Positions 45,448 to 58,800 of a stretch of DNA of 64,000 nucleotides are shown here, one piece after another. The notes below the pieces were generated by a model. The model was not told the origin of the DNA, made no database searches, and saw only the letters and a list, made by a program, of their open reading frames with translations. The translations under genes and the position numbers were made by a program. The first letter of the stretch is position 1. Every line of letters begins with the position of its first letter. This DNA is from Tolypeutes matacus (Eukaryota; Chordata; Mammalia; Cingulata; Chlamyphoridae), in NCBI GenBank assembly GCA_026826555.1, contig JAKSZT010038841.1, forward strand, positions 312,068 to 376,067, in the 5' to 3' direction.

Positions 45448-46470
45448 GAGTTTATATGGCTAAGAGGCTTCAATGTGACTTGGCAGGTCATTTCAGAGGC
45501 TACACTTATGCATATTTCAGCAGGAACTCAGACTGCCAAAGTAAATATTGTCTCAAATAGAGGAGTTCCTGAGAGCTCTGGAGATATCCAGATGCTGTAG
45601 GCAGGACAGAAACTCAGGAGTTTGGCACCCTGCCAGTGGGTCATACTTTGGAATTTATATTCCCCACTGTGATAGAGTTGGACTCAGTTGTGCTTTCCAT
45701 ACACATGACTCTGCTGACCCTCTATTTGAACCTATAGTTAGTACTAGAGTTGATAGTTGTAAGTCCAAGAGACAAATCTTGGAGTTGTCCATGTGCCAGT
45801 TGAGCTCTAAATCTCAACAGATTTGCAACACCTACTCTCCAGTTCATTGGAATCACCAAGGACAACTAACAAGAAGATAATGACTGACAACAGAGAGAGT
45901 ATGCAACTGCAAGCAAGAAAGTCCCATCCATCTGCCACATGGGACTTAAGCCACTTCTCAATTGGAGATAGAGTGGGCATCACCATCACACAATCCTCAG
46001 GATTGGGTAATGGATGAAGGACTGGAGTAGAGTTATAGTTTTTCTACTGTAGACTTGTGATCCTAGCAATGGAAGAACTTTTATCATGAATGTGGAGGTA
46101 GTGGCCAGTGGATATTCTGTGGAGAGGGAGAGGGAAAAACAGGTGTAATTTGGGGGCATTTTGGGGACTTTGGAATTATTATGAATGACAGTTCAATGAC
46201 ACATACAGGCCATTGTATATCATGTAATAACTTGCAAATATGTGCAGGAGAGAGTGTAAGCTACAATGTAAACTATAATGATGGCCTAGTGGCAATGCTT
46301 CAAGATGTGTTCATCAATTGTAACAAAGGTACCACACTAATGAAGGATATTGCTGATGTGGGAAAGAAAATATGGGAGGGCTAGGGAGTGAGGCCTATGG
46401 GAATCGTGGATATTTTTGGTGTAACATTTTAATAATCTGTTTCTATAAAAAATTAAAAATAAAATAGTAT
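45448..46470 (+). mobile_element. 5'-truncated L1 3' end (part C), diverged
   Basis: Begins with 'gagtttatatggctaaga' (same block as 9,860 and 34,037) and ends with 'tgtaacattttaataatctg' and A-rich tail. More diverged from the other copies, with several small deletions; a 110-codon stretch (45,548-45,880) lies in the shared region. Confidence 0.8.
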
Positions 46471-46659
46471 ATTAAAAAAAATAACAAAATAATCCAAATT
46501 TATTTATATCACAAACAATCCTATCAAAAAAGTCTTTAATTTTTGGGAAACTTTCATTCTGATGTGGAGGTCACTAGTTCTCTAAAATACTAGTTCATAT
46601 GAAATTCGTTTTTTTTTTTACATTAGTAAATATTTTTTAGGATTTTTTACTATTATTTT

Positions 46660-48285
46660 TTTTTCTTTTCTTTTTCTTTATTAGAGGAGTTTGTTTACAG
46701 AAAAATCTATGCACAAAATACAGGATCCCCATATACCACCCTAATATTAATGTCATGCATTGGAATAGAACATTTGTTACAATTGATGAGAGCACATTTT
46801 TATAATTGTTATATTAACTATAGTCCATGGATTAATTTAGGGTTCCCTGTGTATGTAGTTCCATGGATTTCTTAAAATTTTTATTCAGTTACCATACATA
46901 CAGCCTAACATTTCCTCTTTTAAACAAATTTAGATATATATTTCAGTGCTGGTAATTATTTTCACAATGTTGTGCTACTGCCACCACCATTCATTACCAA
47001 AACATCCTCATCATTCCAGATAAGTATCTTGTACATTTTAAGCCTTAATGTTACTTTCCCTATCCCCACCTCATCACCTAATAACTTAAATACTAGATTC
47101 TGTCTCTATGAGTTTGCTTATTCTAATTGTTCAAATCAATAAGATCAAACTATATTTGTCCTTTTGTATTTGACTTATTTCATTCATCATGATGTCTTCC
47201 ATGATTATCCCTGTTGTCACGTGGACCAGGAGTTCATTGCTTCTTGCAACTGAGTAATATTCCATAGTATGTATATACCATAATTTGTTTACCCATTCAT
47301 CAATTGATGGACAGTGGGGTTGCTTCAATCTATTGGAAATTATGAATACTGCTGCTATAAACATGAAGTTGGAAATATCTGTTCCAGCCCCTGCTTTCAA
47401 TTATGTTGGGTGTATAACAAGTAGTAGGATTGCCAGGGCTTATAATAATTCTACACTTAGCTTTCTGAGGAACTGCACAGTTATGTTCCACAGTGGGTGT
47501 ACCATTTTACATACCCACCAGCAATAATTATTTATAATTCTCCACATCCTCTCCAAAACTTGAAAATATTCTGTTTTGTTTTTATTAAATGGCAAATATT
47601 CTAATGGATCTGAAATGGCATCTCATTGTGGATTTGATTTGTATTTACCTGATGGCATGTCATCATGTGCTTTCTGGCCATTTGTATAGTTTCTTTAGAG
47701 AGATGCCTTTTCATGACTTTTGTCCATTTCTTATTGTTTTTTTTTTTTTCTTTTTCTTTTTTTAAGTAATAGGACCTCTTTATAGCTTCTGGATATTAAT
47801 CTTTATCAGATATGTGGCTTCCAAATATTTTTTCTCTTTGCATATTTTGTCATTTTATTTTCATGATGAAGTCCTTTAAGGAAGAAAATTTTTAATTTTG
47901 ATGAGGTCGCATTTATTTATTTTTTTTCTTTTGTTGTTTGTGCCCAGTCAAAGAAACCATTGCCTGGAGATGCTTCCCAACATTTTCTTCTCTGAGGACT
48001 TTGATAAAATTCTGGCTCTTATATTTAGGTTTTTGATCCATTTTTACTTGATATTCTTATAAAGTCTGTAAATGGAGATGCTGTTTTCCTGGCACCATTT
48101 GTTGAAGACACATTTCTATACCAATTGAGTGGTCTTTGCCTGCTTGTCAAAAATTAGTTGCCATAAAAGTGAGGTTGGATTTCCAAGGTCTCAATTCAAT
48201 TCCACTAGTCTATATGTCTGCCTTTGGGCCAGTACCATACTGTTTTTATTGCTAGGGCTTTATAATAATTTTATTTATTATTATT
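46660..48285 (-). mobile_element. Older L1, 3'UTR and ORF2 C-terminal part
   Basis: On the minus strand this is the end of ORF2 followed by a 3'UTR unlike the part B/C type. Landmarks on the plus strand: 'gtaccatactgtttttatt' (48,231), 'gatggacagtggggttgc' (47,306), 'aatattccatagtatgta' (47,256), and then the untranslated part 'catttgttacaattgatgag' (46,770). All frames are interrupted. Confidence 0.85.
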
Positions 48286-49331
48286 TAATTAGAGAAGTTG
48301 TGAACTTACAAAGCAATTATGCATAACATACAGGACTCCCATTCATCACCACACCACCAGCACCTTGCTTGTTGTGAAACACTTGTTACAAATGATGAAA
48401 GAACATCAACAAAATATTACTACTACTTATAGTTTATAGCTTATATTTGATGTATTTTTCCATAAGCTACCCTACAATTAAAACCATGTCTTATACATTT
48501 GTTACAGTTCATGAGAGAACATTCTCATATTTGTACAGTTAACCACAGTTCATCATCCACCATGGGGTTCTCTGTGTTATGCAGTCCTGTGCTTTGAATA
48601 ATCCAGCCGAAGTGGACACTCAGTGGCTCTGTTTCATCACAGAGATGTGCTGGCATTTCTAGAATGCTTTCATCACTCCAAAAAGAAAAAATCCCATACT
48701 CTATATACTCCCCTATAGTTAACCCTTGACATTGATATACTACCTTCTTTGTCACTGATACAAGTATATTAAAATATTACATTAAATATAGTTCATAAGT
48801 TACATTATTTCCATATTCCAATGTATCTCTGTATTCCTAAAAACATGTAATACAAACACATGTTCTACTTCATAAAGGATCATTCTTTTTTATGCACTAT
48901 TAACCACAATCATTATCTACCACTGGGTTCGCTATGTTATAAGGACCTAGTTTACTTTTTTCTTTGAACTGACATTTATGTCCCTGGCCTACCATTTCAG
49001 CCACAATCACATTTATAAATTAGCAATGATAGTTATACACAGTATAATGTCCTACTACCTACTCTATATATTTTTATACCTTTAAAGGTAAACTTATTAA
49101 ATATTCTACATATATTAAACATCAGCTCCCCCTTCACAACTCTCATTCTATCTCCTAGTAACCTATACTTTAGATTTTTAACTCCATAAGTTTACTCATT
49201 GTATTTATTTCATATTAGTTGTAACATAGAATATTTCTTCTTTGGTGTCTGGTTTATTTCATTCAACATAATGTCCTCAAGGTTCATTCTGTTGTTCTGT
49301 TGTCATATACTTAACCAATTCATTTATTCTT

Positions 49332-49616
49332 TTTTTTTTTTTAATTTTTTTTTAGGTATTGGGCCAGGTTGTATGTGGGAAGCTGGCACTCAACCACTGA
49401 GCCACATAGGCTCCACTGAGTTGGTGTTTTTCATTTGTTTCCTTGTTGTTTGTTATTTTTAATTGTTGTTTTTNNNNNNNNNNTTTTTCATTTGTTTCCT
49501 TGTTGTTTGTTATTTTTAATTGTTGTTTTTAGGAGGCACTGGGGACCCCAGGGACCTCCCGTGTGGGAAGAAGGCATTAAACCACTTGAGCTATATCTGC
49601 TCTGCCATTCATTTAT
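49332..49616 (-). mobile_element. Two DAS-like SINE heads in tandem, spanning an assembly gap
   Basis: Complement of tRNA-like heads at about 49,345-49,420 ('caaccactgagccacatag') and 49,531-49,605 ('ccacttgagctatatctgc'). The block is flanked by a 14-bp target duplication 'attcatttattctt' (49,318-49,331 and 49,617-49,630). The linker 'ttgttgtttgttattttt' is present on both sides of the N run. Confidence 0.8.
49474..49483. other. Assembly gap (10 N)
   Basis: Ten N characters. The 47 bases to the left (49,427-49,473) and right (49,484-49,530) appear identical. Confidence 0.98.
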
Positions 49617-49989
49617 TCTTAAAGCTGAATAGTATTGAATCATATGTATATACAACATTTTTTTATCCATTCATTGGTTGATGGACACTTGGGTTTTATT
49701 TTTTTCCCCATCTTTTAGCAACTGAATAATTTTGCCATGAAAGTTGGTGCACAAATATGAGTTTGCATCTTTGCTTTAGCAAGTCTGAATATATTCCTAG
49801 TAGCAGGATTGCCAGATCATATGCCAGGTTTGTACATAGATTCCTAAGGAACCATCAAACTGTCATCCACAAAGGCTAAAACAGTCTACATTTCTACCAA
49901 CAGTGAAAGTGTGTACATTTTCACCAAATTTCTCCAGCACTTGTAGTTTTCTGATTTTTAAAATAATGGCCATTTGAAAAGGAGTGAAA

Positions 49990-52735
49990 TATCTCATAAT
50001 TTTTTTTACCAAATCAATTTTATTAATACATATTAATAAAAAATAAATCCATCCAAGTGTACAATGGTATTCAATGTAATCATATATTTGTGGATTCATC
50101 ACTTCAGTCATTCTTAGAGCACTTACATTATTCCAATGATAATAAAAATAAACATACAACAAACAAAACTCACCTATCAATCTCTCTATGCTTCTGCTGT
50201 AAATAGCTGCTATTCTTTTTCCTTCTCTCTAGTATATTTGTATTTATGCTTTGTAGAAACAATCGGATATATGCAATATCACTCATATCCGGGTTTTACA
50301 TGAGGTTTTACTGTCTTATACAAACTAATGTTACAGTTTTTAGCTTTCCTTCTAGTAATATACATGTCCTTAGACTTTCCCTTTCAACTACTATCATATA
50401 ACAGCTCTTCTATTCATAAACACCATGATGTTCTCTCACCATTTCCATTCGTTTCCAAAGATTTACAAAAAACCTTTTAACTACTTCTGCACAGATTAAC
50501 TATCAGCTTTCCATTCCCTAAACTCATTCTATTTTCCAGTGAACTATATTCTAATTATTATTCCCATGAGGTTACATAATGTATTTAATTCATAATAGCG
50601 CAATCATACAGTATTTGTCCTTTTGTTTCTGGCTTGCTTCACACAACATAATGTCCTCCAGATTCATCCATGTTGTCATATGTTTCACAACTTCATTTCT
50701 TCTTACCACTGCATCATATTCCTTTGTGTGTATACTCCACAATTTATTTATTCATCCATCAGATGATGGAAAAGTGGATTGTTTTCCATTTTTGGCTATC
50801 GTGAATAATACTGCTATGAACATTGGTGTGCAGATGTCTATTCAGGTCACTCCTCTCAGTTCTTCTGGGCATATATCTAGCAATGGTATTGCCAGGCCCC
50901 ATGGCAAATCTATATTCAACTTTGTTAGGAACTGCCTAACAGTCTTCCACAGTGGCTGTACCATCCTACATTCCAACCAACAGTGAATAAGCTTTCTTAT
51001 CTCTCCACATCCTCTCCAACATCTACAGTTTTCTAACATTTTAACAGTGGCCAGTCTAATAGGTGTGAAATGATATCTCATTGTAGTTTTGTTTTGCATT
51101 TCCCTAATCGCTAGTGATGTTGAACATTTCTCATGTGTTTCTTCACCATTTGTATTTCTTCTTTGGACATTTGTCTTTTAAAGTCTTTTGCCCATTTTTT
51201 AATTGGATACTTTGCCTTTTTATTGTTGAGCTGTATGATCTCCTTAAATATCAGGGATATTAAACCCTTATCACATGTGATTGTCAAATATTTTCTCCCA
51301 TTGAGTTAGCTGACTTTTCACCCCTTTGACAAAGTCCTTTGAGGTGCAAAAGTGTTGAATTTTGAGGAGGTCCTTTTTATCTTTTTGTTCTTTTCTTTTC
51401 TTGCTCATGCTTTGGGCATAAGGTTTAAGAAACTACTTCCTACAACAAGATCTTGAAGATGTTTTCCTACATTTTCTTCTGGGAGTTTTATGTTTGTTGT
51501 TTTTATATTTAAGTCCTTGATCCATTTTGAATTATTTTTTGCATAAGGTGTGATATGGGGGTCCTCTTTTTTCCTTTTGGATATGGCTATACAGTTCTCC
51601 TGGCACCATTTTTTGAAGAGACTCTTCTGGCCCAGCTGGGTGGGCTTAACAGCCTTGTCAAAAATCGCTTGACTGTAAATGTGAGAGTCAATTTCTGAAT
51701 TCTCAATTCATTTCCATTGGTCAAGCTATCTGTTCTAATGTGAGTACCATGCTGTTTTTTACCACTGTAGGTAAGTAATATGCTTTAAAGTCAGGAAGGG
51801 GGAGCCCTCCAACTTCGTTCTTTTTTAAGACATTTTTTTGCTGTTCAGGGCCTCTTACCCTGCAAAATAAACTTGATTATTGGCTATTTCATTTCTGCAA
51901 AAAAGGCTGTTCCTGATCTCAGTGGGAAAGCTTTCAGTATCTCACCATTGTGTACAATGCTAGCTGTAAGCTTTTCTTATATGCACTTTACCTTATTGAG
52001 AAAGCTTCCTTCTATTCCTTTCTTTTAGAGTGTTTTTATCATGAAAAGGTGATGTATTTTGTCAAATGCCTTTTCTGCATCCATCAAGAGGCTCATGTGA
52101 TTTTTCTTTTTCAATTTATCAATATGGTTTATTACACTAATAGATTTTCTTGTGTTGAACATCCCTTGAATACCTAGGATAAAATCCACTTGATCGTGGT
52201 ATATAATTCTTTTAATGTTCTTTTGGATTCTGTTTGCAAGTATTTTATTGAGGATTTTCACATCTATATATATATTAGAGATATTGGTCTGTAATTTTCT
52301 TTTTTCTTATATCTTTATCTTGTTTTGGTTTTAGGGTGATGTTGGTTTCATAGAATGAGTTTGATAGCATTCTTTCCTTTTCAATTTTTTGAAAAGTCTG
52401 AGCAAGATAGGTATTAGTTCATCTTTGAATGGTTGGTAGAGTTCCCCAGTGAAGACATCTGGTTCCAGGGTTTTGATTTTTGGAGGTTTTTGATGACTGT
52501 TTCAATGTCTTCACTTGTGGTTGGTAACACATTATTTTTAGGGCCAATGTAGGTGGTTCCTATGTTTCTAGGAATTTGTCTATTTTGCCTACATTTTCTA
52601 ATTTTTGATATACAGTTGGTCATAGTATCCTCCTATAATCTCTCTTATTTCTGTGGGTTCAGTGTTAATGCCCCCCCCTTTTTTTAATTTTATTTACTTA
52701 TGTCTTCTCTTTTTTATCCCTTGTCAAAAAAATGA
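49990..52735 (-). mobile_element. Older L1, third 3'UTR type plus ORF2 C-terminal half
   Basis: On the minus strand ORF2 runs from about 52,735 to 50,600 and is followed by a third kind of 3'UTR ending near 49,995 in a T-rich stretch. Landmarks: open pieces around 52,261-52,025 with IHHL-type text and DAEKAFDKI, which is the palm region of L1 reverse transcriptase; then the 'gatggaaaagtggattg' (50,764) and 'gagcaatcatacagtatttg'-like C-terminal blocks. Stops interrupt every frame. Less diverged than the two L1 pieces to its left. Confidence 0.85.
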
Positions 52736-53324
52736 TTTGTAATAAAACAGAACAACTGTATAGGGAACTCTCATGATAATGTGGGGTCATTTTGCTATAA
52801 CAATTATTATTTTGATCATTTATTTGTGATGAGGAATGATTTTTATTCTTAATTACATAGAAAAGTGATCTTCATAAGAAGTAAACTATGTTCTCCTTTA
52901 AATACAGAAGAGTTTACTATCCAAATAACTATAGTGTGTCTCTCTAACTTCATGAACTTAAGCATCTGTGTTTGAATCTTTGTGTAAATAAATGAAACAC
53001 TAGCTGCAGAATAATTCACAAAACAATGTGGATGTATCTTTAGAGATTTTTATGGCTCCAAATCATTCAAAAGAGCTTTCCTAATAATGAAACTGATATC
53101 TTAAAAGGAAATTTATATTTTACCATGGAGAAAGAATTTCAGTGCTGAATATTCTTTAAAGTAAACTCAGATGAATAGGCTTTCCCAGACATTGTTAACA
53201 TGACCATTAGAAAGGGTGTATCTTTCAGTACTGTCTTTACTATAAATTAATGATTGCATAAATAAAAGGAATAAATTAGGCCAACACATTTCAAGTATAT
53301 ATTGAAAGGAATCAAAGAGAAACT
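52736..53324. other. Unassigned AT-rich sequence
   Basis: No recognised element. Confidence 0.35.
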
Positions 53325-53416
53325 TGATGAAGTTCTCTTCCCACATGCAAGGTCCCAGGTTCATTTCCTGGTCTCAGTACAATTAAAAACAACAACAACA
53401 ACAACAACAAAAAAAA
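53325..53416 (+). mobile_element. Partial tRNA-derived SINE with (AAC)n tail
   Basis: B-box region 'aggtcccaggttcatttcc' followed by 'tggtctcagtac' and an (AAC)n array at 53,385-53,416. The head is truncated or diverged. Confidence 0.6.
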
Positions 53417-53439
53417 CCAGTCCCATGTTACACCACTTT

Positions 53440-53560
53440 TTCCCTTTTCCTCCCCTCTGAACCTCGGATGGACACTGCCTTTATACCAATGTTACAAGTT
53501 CTTTCATTGCTAGAATAATAATAAGTCTACTTTAGTCCATAGTTGCATTACTCTGTTAAG
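53440..53560 (-). mobile_element. Possible old L1 3'UTR scrap
   Basis: 'ttctttcattgctagaat' and 'gtctactttagtccatag' resemble the complement of part C (compare 21,853-21,920). Short and diverged, so tentative. Confidence 0.4.
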
Positions 53561-56344
53561 TTTGTTTATTCTTCATTCTTGAGGAACTGTTTTGTTTGGA
53601 GTTGTAGATGCTTTCTGTTTTTTGGGATGGGGGTTGTCATGTTTGCATTTTTCTTTGTTATAAGGGCAGTCATTTCCATAGCTATTGAAAAAAAAAGCTA
53701 GTTTAGTTGAAAATTATATTACTAGGATTATTTTTTAAAGTATTTATTTTGTATATATTAAATATGGCAGAGAACTTTACAGATATGTAAATTTTCAAAT
53801 GTATTTACTGAATAGATAGGATAGGGAAATAAGTATAAACATAATTATATTTGCTATATGAGAAATAATTGGAGCCAACTGATTAGAAAATTCTGATATC
53901 TCATATATCACAAATCTCCTTCAAAGAGAATCAGTCTTCAGTATTTAGAGTGACTAAAGGTAGCTCATGTGATAAAATCTCTCTGTGTGTATGTATATGT
54001 ATACATATTATACACTTCCTTTTACATTTTCCTTTTTTTCTCAACTATTTTACAGGGATCTAAATCCTGAATACTCACTTTAAAATATAATAACATATAT
54101 TAATGAATGTTATAATATAAGGAAAAACCTGTTAAACATTATAATACATTGTTGTAAGGATATATTGAGGCTACTATCTATCTATTCACTCACTCCTTAT
54201 TTAAATTATAAAGGATTTTTCATTCCAATCACAGAATCTGATAAAGAATGGTTACTTTGAAGATTTTTTCCTCCTCATAACTGAGACTTACTAAAGTAAT
54301 TATCTTTATTCATTCTATTTTTACCTGATATTTTCATTATTTTATTCTATATAGTGCACATAGTTTTAAATAATTTTTTGAAATACCATGGCTTACATAC
54401 CTTACTTATATTTATCCTGGTTCTAATTTGTAGGTGTTATTTGTATTTTTTTCAACTGCCTGAATATGTATTCTTATGTAGAAAATTTCAAGTACCTTGC
54501 ACTAATTTATTTATTCAATCTATAGGAGCAAACACATAACATACTTTATTTGCTAGTCATAGGAATCAAATATATATATATATTATATTCATTAACTTAT
54601 GCTTTAATGCCCATATTAACTATTCTCAGAATGCTCCTTATATTTGGCTCTAGTGTTTTCTGACTCTTTTTTTAATCTCCCTTTCTGTACATTCCTTAAA
54701 GCCCCCCTATAATACTGAACTTTCCAGAATGAGCTGTGCATTAATTAATTTTCATCTTTCTCTCACCCAACTCTCCCAATACTCTTTCTCTCTCTCATGC
54801 CATGTGATCCTTGCCTTGAAATTTGCCAGATATCATTTTCTTTTGATTATTCTAATTAAAAGAAATGAATTTAAAATGTTTACTAACATTTGACTAACTC
54901 AGATAAAAAGATAAAGGAAAAAAAGGTCACACAATAGAACTGTAAGAACCAAGCACTTTAGTAAACAATGTGCCTTAAGACTGTGGATAACACACTGAGA
55001 TCTCTCTTAACAAATAATAATATGAGACCTGAGAGTTTCAAAAGGCACTGCCAGTCATTTAGTCATTTATTGCTAGCCAGAACACAGCTCAACAACCCTT
55101 ATTCAAGACAAAATAATCCAGACTCCCTCCAATATATCATTTATAGAGTACAGTATATTATAAAATAATTACCAAACATAAGACAAAGCAAGAAAATGTG
55201 AACTATATTAATGAAGAAAATGTTAATTCAAACAGATTTCAAGATGAACCCAAAGTTTGAGTTAACATCATAAAATAGCTTTAAACATATATTTAATATG
55301 CATTCATAGTAATCGACTCTAATAAAAATTAAGAACAACCATGTGATGGCTATAACAGCTGAATAGTAGTAAGATATACAGGCATATATCTATAAATATA
55401 AGCATATAATACAACTGCTCCAAGTAGTACTACTAGGAAAAGTATACCTCTATATTCCAGAGATATGAAGGTAAGTATAAAATATCCATAGATACAACTT
55501 TTAAGAAAATTAAAGTATTCCTTAACAGTATTCAAAACATGTAAAACAAAATTTGACAAAATTAAAAGGAAGAACAGAATTAAAAAAAATAATAATGACA
55601 TTGAATAACTGTCAGTGATAAAGTTCTAATTTTTTAAAAATAAAGGACTAAGAAGTCATGTTTCCTTTCTATTTCTCTCTCCTGATATCCTATCAAAATT
55701 ATTTTACTATTAGAGATGATATATTGTACTCCCAGTAATAAAAATTCAGCAAAAAAAGTCATAAAATTCGTTTTATAAAGTATTATTTCTTCAACTTTTA
55801 CTTACATTATTTGAAAGTACAGTTTATGACTATAACAACTGATTTTCATTCTGGGAAAGAATATTTAATCTTAGTGATTTTGTAAGGAGTAAGCAGACCC
55901 TATTGGACTGGCATTGACATAGAAATCTCCATTAGTTTCTCATGTTTCTTAAAGCCTGAGATCACCAATTGTGAAATAAATTGATGCAGCTTTTAAATCT
56001 TCAAATAAGCTGTCAGTATCACTGAGTTTTTGATGAAGAAAAGAATTATGCTTCCAAGAATTCATTGAATATGTAATATTATTTTATAACTTCTTGGTTC
56101 ATGCCATCAAATTCTCTCCCAATATTCCAGAGTATAAACAGTTTCTAATGTAAAAGGAGTAGCTTCTAAATTTATATAATAATTACTTCATTATTGTTAA
56201 TTAGTACAGACACAAGAAAGCAATTCACCTGGTTATATATAGAGGAAGTGAGTTTTGGCCATTAAATTAATAATAAAATATTTACTCATCTCAGCACTGA
56301 TTTTATGTTTTTCTGTCATGTTCCTTTTCATTTAATAAAAGCTA
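53561..56344. other. Unassigned AT-rich sequence
   Basis: Only short background frames; TA-rich runs near 54,000 and 54,570. No gene or repeat recognised. Confidence 0.4.
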
Positions 56345-56825
56345 ATACATGGGAAGCAGATGTGGCTCAGGCAATTAGGCTCCTGCCTACCACATGGGAA
56401 GCCCTTGATTCAGTTCCTGGTGCCTCCTGAAGAAGAGAGTGAGCTGGCAGGGTGGGCAGGCATGGCAAACTAACACAGCAAGAGACACAAGAAGAAAAAA
56501 CATAATGAGAGAAACAACAAAGCGGGGTGCAGAGGTTCCTGAAGCCTCCTAAAGAAGGCGAACAAGGCAGTGGGCAGGTGCATCAAGCTGGCACAGCAAG
56601 ATGATGCAACAAGAGACACAAGTAGAAAAAACATGGTGAGAGACACAACAGAATGAGGAACAGAGGTGGCTTAAGCAATTGGGAGCCTCCCTCCCACATT
56701 GGATGTTCCAGGTTCAGTTCCCGGTGGCTCATAAAGAAACAAGGAATACAAACAGAGACAGCAAGTGCAAAAACTGAGTTGGGGGAGAAATAAATAAAAC
56801 AAAATAAATCTTTAAAAAAAAATAG
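56345..56825 (+). mobile_element. Composite DAS-like SINE with two heads
   Basis: First head 'gcagatgtggctcaggcaat' with B-box 'gattcagttcctgg' and body (56,350-56,640), then a second head 'ggtggcttaagcaattggg' with B-box 'ggttcagttcccgg' (56,663-56,730), an 'acagagacagcaagtgc' body and an A-rich tail ending near 56,822. The middle part has two related segments containing 'gcacagcaag' and 'agagacacaag', suggesting internal duplication. Confidence 0.85.
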
Positions 56826-58800
56826 AATTGGTTGCATAAACATTGTTGTGTCTGACTAAAGCAATATATTTGCTGTGCAGATGAATTAGATGACACTGCC
56901 AAAACTCAATGGAGAAATTCCACCACATTTTTCTTGAAATGCCTCAAAATTGCCCATCAGCTGGTGCACACTTCTAGAAATAAGTTAGTTATGCTGTACC
57001 AACCAATGCAAAATACATGAAATTTTATTTTGGAAATGTTTAATATAAAATAGAGCAAAATGCATCATAAATATTTAATAATAAAAATCAGAATTTCCTG
57101 AAAATACAGTGTGATAAAAATTATGTAAACACACAAGTATACATATAAATAAACATTATATGTATAAAGGAAAATAACTGGATGAAAACACATCTAAAGT
57201 TTAACAGCATTTATGAACAATTTTCAACTCTTTGAATTTTGTTATATTAAAATTTGTGTGTAATGAGCACTGCTCACTCCTTATTCTAGTGCCACACTTA
57301 AAATGTAAAAATATTTCATAGTGAAAAATGTGCTATTCCATCCTTGGTGGTTAATTTTCTGACCTTTCAGCAACAGATTAATTATTTCTGTAGAAATACC
57401 TTCTCTTTTATCCCATCATCAATTGGAGTATCACAAAAGAATACCAAAAAATGATGTTCAACATGATGTGGCTTCTAAGAGATACAGAACTCTCTGGCAC
57501 AACCTTAACATGGATACATTAGTCCATGGAACATGCCAAGCAATTTTCCTTCTAAATTGGTCCCAGGAATGATGGAATTACCTTATCAACTCTTGTAAAT
57601 ATTACAGGTGCCTTGACATTGCCAGGGTGAATTGCAAGTAATTTTCTTCCTCTGTGTTCACTTTAGCTTTCTGGTATATGTGTGAGACATAATTTCCAGA
57701 TGAACTTTCCATTTGAGTAGGATCCGATCCAAAGTTTTAGGTTGATTTATTTTACCTCTGAACAAAACAAAACTGCATGCAGGAAAAATTAAACATAAAT
57801 TATCTCAAAGGAAGCTGATACTAGATCACAGAAATTTCAGGCTCCTAAAATGGTTTATGTATTTTATTTGTGAGAAAAACTAAAGAATGATAGATTTCTA
57901 TACAGATAATGTTGAATGGTGATAGAAAAAGTATTGTTCTCAAAGTCAGACACTTTGAGACAAAGTTGATCTCAAAAGATGGGGATATTTTTAGAAGAAC
58001 AATACATATTATTTACTACTTACTTTACACTGCCAGGATTGTAGAAAGGCAAACAGAATTGATTAAATCAGCAATTTATATATAATGAAAATATAATTTT
58101 GGAATAAATTTGATTTATATAATCACTTAAAAACATATTTCCTAAAAATTAAGAGTGATATGTGGTCTATGATGATATATCCCAGTAAAGTGGTCTAAAC
58201 TTTTAATTTCTGATCTGGCATTTTTATTAGATAAGATTGTATATAAAAGCACAGTAATTGATGCATTAAATCTTTATCATTGCTTATTATATATCTAGCA
58301 GTTTATTTCTATTTTTCTGAAATTATATGTAAGTGGGACAATAGTGTTAAGACCATGATTTCTGGACTTAGCCAATCTTTTTAGAATCAGAGGGAAAACT
58401 GTTAATGGCATAACTCTATTTTACATAATTTTCTGTGCTCTTTTCTCATTCTAAAAAATGTGTACAATAGTAATACCTATGATAAACTGTTTTCATCTAC
58501 ATAAATGTGTTAATAAAGGGAATTATTTATAATAGTGTCAAGTTCATTCAAATTATGCAATATATATAGGTTTCTATTATATAATACCCAAATGATGATT
58601 TGTACCTTTATATATATATAATTGCAGTCAATGATTTTTTTTCAGCCATATTTTACAAACTACTTTTTTTTATTATCAATTGCTAGATTCACTAATATTT
58701 TTAAAAAATTCAAATCATTCATATAAACAAAAACAGTTTTGAAGTCATTCATGCTAGTATCACTTTTTTATTTCTCAATATTTGATAAGAGTTGAATGCT
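56826..58800. other. Unassigned AT-rich sequence
   Basis: No gene or repeat recognised. Confidence 0.4.

Larger units (their letters stand above)
48286..49990 (-). mobile_element. Older L1 3' portion, second 3'UTR type, interrupted by SINEs
   Basis: A separate L1 3' end follows the first one in the same orientation, with 3'UTR text at 48,300-49,200 ('cttacaaagcaattatgc', 'cacttgttacaaatgatg') and ORF2 C-terminal text at 49,230-49,985 ('ttggttgatggacacttggg', 'aatattcctagtagcagg'). The SINE block at 49,332-49,616 splits it. Confidence 0.75.
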
